Shown piece after piece: positions 60,309 to 64,000 of a stretch of DNA of 64,000 nucleotides. Numbering within the stretch: the first letter of the stretch is position 1; the number at the start of each line of letters is the position of its first letter. The notes below the pieces were generated by a model. That model ran no database searches and was not told the DNA's origin. It worked only from the letters and a program-made list of their open reading frames with translations. The stretch is from Elusimicrobium simillimum (lineage in GTDB: Bacteria > Elusimicrobiota > Elusimicrobia > Elusimicrobiales > Elusimicrobiaceae), in NCBI RefSeq assembly GCF_049639735.1, contig NZ_JBEVVA010000003.1, positions 1,612,001 through 1,676,000 on the forward strand. The letters run 5' to 3'. The translations under genes and the position numbers were made by a program.

Positions 60309-60986
60309 CTAGCAGGTTCTGGAGTCTTCCGACGAAATAAGACCTTTTTCAATAGCCTTTACCACAGCTTCCGTCCTGCTGCTTACGCCCAGTTTATGGA
60401 ACGCGCTGTTAAGGTGGTTCTTAATAGTTTTGACGCTGCAGCTAAGCTCTGTCGCCAGTTCTTTATTGCTAAGGCCTTTGCCAAGCAGGTCAATAACTTT
60501 AATTTCTGTTTTGGTAAGAAGCGCCTGCGACGGGGTGCCGTTGTCGCCCATCTTTCTAAGCCCGTGTAGCAGTTTGCCCATAAGCTGCTGGGGTATCATA
60601 AGACCTTCGCTGGTGAAGGTTTTGATAGAGTTCAAAAGTTCGGACGCGGGTAACATTTTGGACAAATAACCGTTAGCGCCCGCCTGTATGGCGTCAAGCA
60701 CGTGCGCTTCGTCCTCAAAGCTGGAAAGCATGAGAACGTTAATGTCGGGGTTTTCCTCACGTATTTTACGTGTGGCTGTTATACCGTCCATTTTGGGCAG
60801 TTTAATGTCCATGAGAATCACATCCGGTTTAAGCTTTTTGGCTAACGCAACGGCTTCTTCACCGTCGGCGCCTTCACCAATAACCTCTATCCATTTTTCT
60901 CCAGTTAAAACGTCCTTAATACCCTCTCTAAAAAGGGTCTGGTCGTCCACTATAACTATTTTAACTCTCTTTTTTTTCTCAGCCAT
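60309..60986 (-). CDS. Response regulator, NarL/FixJ type
   Basis: 225 residues. Receiver domain (residues 8-122) with acid pocket VDD, phospho-acceptor LMDIKLPKMDG, and Lys in LSKMLP. C-terminal LuxR-type helix-turn-helix (LTKTEIKVIDLLGKGLSNKELATEL...VKTIKNHLNSAFHKLGV). DNA-binding output for the two kinases encoded upstream. The 54-residue pilin gene starts 8 bp after its stop, so pilus genes and regulator are probably co-transcribed. Confidence 0.95.
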   Translation of the reverse strand: MAEKKKRVKIVIVDDQTLFREGIKDVLTGEKWIEVIGEGADGEEAVALAKKLKPDVILMDIKLPKMDGITATRKIREENPDINVLMLSSFEDEAHVLDAIQAGANGYLSKMLPASELLNSIKTFTSEGLMIPQQLMGKLLHGLRKMGDNGTPSQALLTKTEIKVIDLLGKGLSNKELATELSCSVKTIKNHLNSAFHKLGVSSRTEAVVKAIEKGLISSEDSRTC

Positions 60987-61018
60987 AATATTGAGCTCCG
61001 TTTGATGTATTAAATTTT

Positions 61019-62140
61019 TTAATGGGAAAGCGGCAGGGTAAACGAGAACGTCGCGCCCTTACCTTTGCCTTCACTTTCCGCCCAAATTTTGCCGCCATGG
61101 TTAGTAACAATATCTTTTGATATAGAAAGCCCCAGCCCTAAGCGGCCGACTTTGCCCTTTTCCCCAATTTGGGAAAAACTGTCAAAAAGCTGCGGCGCGT
61201 CCTTAGAGTCGATGCCGTCGCCATTATCCTTAACCGATACTTTAGCATTTTTTTCATCAATTTTACTGATTTTTACTTCAATCATACCGTTGTTATCAGA
61301 ATGCCTTAAAGCGTTTTCCAGCAGGTTTGACACTACCTGCTTAATCCTCTTCTCGTCCGCGCTGACGGTAATGTCGCCGGCGGACTCAAACGTAACAGCA
61401 ACGCCTTTAGTGCTTATGCCTTTTTCTTTAAAAACCTCGGCAATGTTGCGCACGACAGCGGTAAGGTTAAAAGGTCTTATTTCTATTCTCAGTTTGCCCC
61501 TTTCAATAGCCGCCCAGTCCACAAGGTCACGTATTAAAAATTCTATCTGGTCCACACTTTCCTGCATGAAACCAAGTTTTTTTGTCTGGTCTTCGTCTAA
61601 CACAATTTTCTTTTTGAACATGTCAAAACTCATCTTAAGAGTCATGAGAGAGTTAGACAGGTCATGCGAGACGATGGAGAAAAACCTGGACTTCATGTTA
61701 TCAAGCTTTTTAAGGTCCTCGTTACTTTTGGTAAGCTGCTGCAAAAGTTCTTTGTTGCTTTGTTCCAAATAAAACTTTTCTAAAGCTCTTTTAATTGTTC
61801 TTTTAAGGTAATCAAAATCCACCGGTTTAATAAGAAAGTCATACACGCTCTCCTGCATGGCGCCTATCATAGCGTTGAGAGACGCGTGCGCCGTAACCAT
61901 AAGAATCTGCGTTTCAGAGTTAAAGGTTCTTATTTGTTTAATAATCTCAAGCCCCGTCACATCGGGCAGGTTGTAGTCCATTATTATAACGTTAAAAAAT
62001 TCGGACGCGACAAGGTCCAAACACTCTTTGCCGTCGCCGGCTTGATACACGCTGTAGCCCTCCATCTCAAGCAGGTCAGCCAGAGTTTCCCTTAAGTTTT
62101 TGTCGTCGTCCACCACTAATACTTTTGCTTGTTTTTCCAT
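61019..62140 (-). CDS. Hybrid protein: receiver domain plus histidine kinase
   Basis: 373 residues. Receiver (5-122) with VDDD and phospho-acceptor MDYNLPDVTG; coiled-coil linker; HisKA with ISHDLSNSL-type box (IVSHDLSNSLM); HATPase with NLLENALRH, DNGDGID and RLGLGLSI. No membrane segment, so it is a cytoplasmic relay that may take phosphate from the upstream sensor and act on the NarL-type regulator. 32 bp before the regulator gene. Confidence 0.93.
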   Translation of the reverse strand: MEKQAKVLVVDDDKNLRETLADLLEMEGYSVYQAGDGKECLDLVASEFFNVIIMDYNLPDVTGLEIIKQIRTFNSETQILMVTAHASLNAMIGAMQESVYDFLIKPVDFDYLKRTIKRALEKFYLEQSNKELLQQLTKSNEDLKKLDNMKSRFFSIVSHDLSNSLMTLKMSFDMFKKKIVLDEDQTKKLGFMQESVDQIEFLIRDLVDWAAIERGKLRIEIRPFNLTAVVRNIAEVFKEKGISTKGVAVTFESAGDITVSADEKRIKQVVSNLLENALRHSDNNGMIEVKISKIDEKNAKVSVKDNGDGIDSKDAPQLFDSFSQIGEKGKVGRLGLGLSISKDIVTNHGGKIWAESEGKGKGATFSFTLPLSH

Positions 62141-62142
62141 AA

Positions 62143-63957
62143 TTACCTTCTAAGATATATTTTAAACTTGGTGCCGCTGCCCTTTTCGCTCTCTACAAAC
62201 ATTTTGCCTTTATTGTTGCCCACGGCTTTTTTAACCACAGCCAGGCCCAGGCCGGTGCCCCTTGCTTTGGTGGTAAAAAACGGCGTAAATATTTTAAGCA
62301 GAGTGTCCTCACCCATGCCTACACCCTCGTCGCTTATGCAAATGCATACAACTTTTTTGCCTACTTTAGTGCCTATATTAAGCGTACCGCCGCTGGGCAT
62401 AACTTCTACCGCGTTGCCTATAAGGTTGCGTAAAGCCTGCTTCATTTCCTCGGCGTCAATTTTAATAACGGCGCTTTGTTCGTCTAACAATGTTTCTACC
62501 TTAATATTTTCCGGTACAGGCTGCGTGGCAATAAGCTCCTTAACATAAGTATTAAGGTCAACTTCAGTTAAAATTTGTTTTCTGTCGCGCGCGTAACCAA
62601 GCACTTCTTCAACAATTCTGTTGGCTTGGCGGACCTCGCTGTCTATAATATTAAACTGCTTTTGCAGCTTGGGGTTTTCTTCACCCACAATAGCTTTAAT
62701 AAGTTTAGAAGAATTGCTGATAACGGCAAGCGGATTTCTTATTTCATGGCTGATAATAGAAGCCAGCTCACCTATGGCGGCTAAACGTTCTTTTTTAACC
62801 AGCGCGTCTGTGGCGCGGCCCAGCGCGCGGGTGCGTTCTTCCACCTTACGCTCAAGTATGGCGTTGGTGTCGGAAAGGTTTTTTTCCGCTTTTAAAATAT
62901 CTTCACGCTGCTCCTTAAGAGACTGCGACATTTTTATAAACGCGCTAAACAAATCGCCCACTTCATTGTCAGGTATTTTGTCAATTTTAGGCAGGTAATC
63001 GTACTGGCCTTTACTAAGCGCGGCGGCGGCGTCTTCCAACAACTTCATAGGCTGCACAATAGGTTTAATAGCAACTTTACTTAATAGCAGCACAAATATT
63101 ATTACGCCCACAATCATACCAAGTACAATGTAAACGGATTCCGAGTTTTTGCTGATAATCCTGGTCCAGGTTTGCGAAGGCTGCTGCACATAAACTATCC
63201 AGCCTGTGGCGCTGATAACGCTGGTAGTTATAAGATGCTTTTTGCCGTCGCTAAACTTAGCCTCCACGCTGCGTTTGCCGTTCATAGATTTTAGCGCGTT
63301 TACAATATCTTCAGTTACCGGCGTGGAAGATGCTATAACATTGCCGTCCGTGGTAAAAATACCATAAAACATACCTTCCACAAAAATATCTTCTAAACTT
63401 TCCACCATTTCGGCCAGGCTGATGCGCGCTATAAGCACACCCTGTACTTTTTTATTTTCCATATAAGGAACAGAAATCACTATACTGTGCCTGCCGCCGC
63501 TTTCTGTCTTAATAACACCAATGTAATCTTCCCCTTTATTTAAAGAAAGATATTTAATAGCGTTAAGCTCGCCGTTGCGCCCTGTGGTAAGGTTAAGATT
63601 GCCTATAGCGTTCCTTATAACGCCTTTATTATCCATAAAAGCTATAGCGTTAATATCCTGCGGGTACATACCCATCATACTTTGCAGGTCACCCCTGTTA
63701 ATACCGGGGTGCTTAGCATACACATAATGAAAGTTTAAAAAAGAACGCAGCAAACCGCGTTTTTTACCAAAAAAGCTTCTTACCGTATTTTCCACAGTCA
63801 TGTTCATAAATGACTGTTTGTCAAAAAGTTCCGCCTTTATCATGCGGGAGTCTATAATAAACATATACGCCCCAAACACAATAACAGGTACCAGCGCTGT
63901 AATTAACAGCACCTTAACAATAGCGGTAAACAAACTTTTTGACTGGTGTCTTGACAT
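62143..63957 (-). CDS. Membrane sensor histidine kinase
   Basis: 604 residues. Helix at 12-31, periplasmic Cache-like sensor domain (about 32-270), helix VYIVLGMIVGVIIFVLLL, HAMP domain (PIVQPMKLLEDAAAALSKG), coiled coil, HisKA box SIISHEIRNPLAVIS and HATPase with LIGNAVEVMPSGG, SDEGVGM and TKARGTGLGLAVV. First gene of a six-gene minus-strand operon ending in the Tad-like genes; 2 bp separate it from the hybrid kinase. Ligand unknown. Confidence 0.95.
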   Translation of the reverse strand: MSRHQSKSLFTAIVKVLLITALVPVIVFGAYMFIIDSRMIKAELFDKQSFMNMTVENTVRSFFGKKRGLLRSFLNFHYVYAKHPGINRGDLQSMMGMYPQDINAIAFMDNKGVIRNAIGNLNLTTGRNGELNAIKYLSLNKGEDYIGVIKTESGGRHSIVISVPYMENKKVQGVLIARISLAEMVESLEDIFVEGMFYGIFTTDGNVIASSTPVTEDIVNALKSMNGKRSVEAKFSDGKKHLITTSVISATGWIVYVQQPSQTWTRIISKNSESVYIVLGMIVGVIIFVLLLSKVAIKPIVQPMKLLEDAAAALSKGQYDYLPKIDKIPDNEVGDLFSAFIKMSQSLKEQREDILKAEKNLSDTNAILERKVEERTRALGRATDALVKKERLAAIGELASIISHEIRNPLAVISNSSKLIKAIVGEENPKLQKQFNIIDSEVRQANRIVEEVLGYARDRKQILTEVDLNTYVKELIATQPVPENIKVETLLDEQSAVIKIDAEEMKQALRNLIGNAVEVMPSGGTLNIGTKVGKKVVCICISDEGVGMGEDTLLKIFTPFFTTKARGTGLGLAVVKKAVGNNKGKMFVESEKGSGTKFKIYLRR

Positions 63958-63974
63958 AGTTCTTTAATATATAA

Positions 63975-63992
63975 GGGGGCACTAATGCCCCC
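63975..63992. terminator. Hairpin at the right window edge
   Basis: GGGGGCACTAATGCCCCC palindrome with A-run to the right. It may be the terminator of a gene lying beyond the window, or lie in the leader of the sensor-kinase operon. Confidence 0.55.
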
Positions 63993-64000
63993 TGAAAAAA

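Noticed and set aside
61065..61772. 235-codon plus-strand frame opposite the REC-kinase
   Set aside because: Antisense shadow of a gene with all kinase motifs; Ser/Leu-rich composition typical of such shadows.
1..64000. CRISPR array, rRNA operon, prophage or integrative element
   Set aside because: No regularly spaced direct repeats, no rRNA-like sequence, no integrase or phage genes were seen.

Overview
The window reads as one contiguous piece of chromosome from a Gram-negative, anaerobic, amino-acid-using bacterium. The best guess is the phylum Elusimicrobia, close to Elusimicrobium minutum. This is inferred from four type IV pilin-like genes with nearly identical N-termini, class III (anaerobic) ribonucleotide reductase, outer-membrane genes (TolC, heptose-1-P adenylyltransferase, lipoproteins), moderate-to-low GC and the overall protein style. 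No sequence search was run. There is no rRNA, tRNA, CRISPR array, prophage or intact transposon. Genes are packed into short operons with ATGA/TAATG overlaps. Convergent ends are closed by GC-rich hairpins followed by T-runs.

Layout. 1-5714 (minus): ileS-lspA-TPR lipoprotein-P-type ATPase (cut by the window edge). 5834-6328: pilin. 6499-11800 (plus): two tandem YfcC-type carriers, a Na+/solute symporter, thiamine pyrophosphokinase and an unknown protein. 11775-12856 (minus): TSUP permease plus a small membrane partner. 12984-14344 (plus): yebC, ruvC. 14399-19854 (minus): a pilin, then radical SAM-CBM48-like-tsaE-tsaB-rimI-TPR-acyl-ACP thioesterase. 19942: CLC channel. 21476-26689 (minus): PIN/TRAM-ispDF-lipoprotein-cysS-add. 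26818-29445: two paralogous exported proteins of unknown function. 29596-31968: rpsO-pnp. 32141-35684 (minus): rlmN-lipoprotein-ComB/QueC fusion-exported protein. 35739: RNase H. 36640-39072 (minus): DUF486-like gene, creD, dCMP deaminase. 39152-44701 (plus): tolC-macA-macB(ATPase, frameshifted)-macB(permease)-coaB-secG. 45041-48445 (plus): accB-accC-hldE2-serine-palmitoyltransferase-like enzyme. 48847-51362 (plus): surface-repeat protein, GNAT acyltransferase, glycerophosphodiesterase. 51397-54609 (minus): nrdD, a separate 62-residue glycyl-radical peptide, nrdG. 54849-56186: small membrane protein and two tandem pilins. 56407-58425: M29 aminopeptidase and a divergent membrane protein. 58485-63957 (minus): sensor kinase, REC-kinase, LuxR-type regulator, then three Tad-like pilus genes including a 54-residue one.

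Most notable points: a class III ribonucleotide reductase whose glycyl-radical segment lies in a separate small gene between hairpins; a ComB-QueC fusion; an AccB without the canonical biotinylation motif; a one-base frameshift in a C-run of macB; long palindromic intergenic elements, two of which share an architecture with compensatory arm changes; four copies of a short REP-like palindrome; two exported paralogs sharing a C-terminal motif and a 31-bp element at the same distance from the start codon; and a three-protein signalling set apparently transcribed with Tad-like pilus genes.
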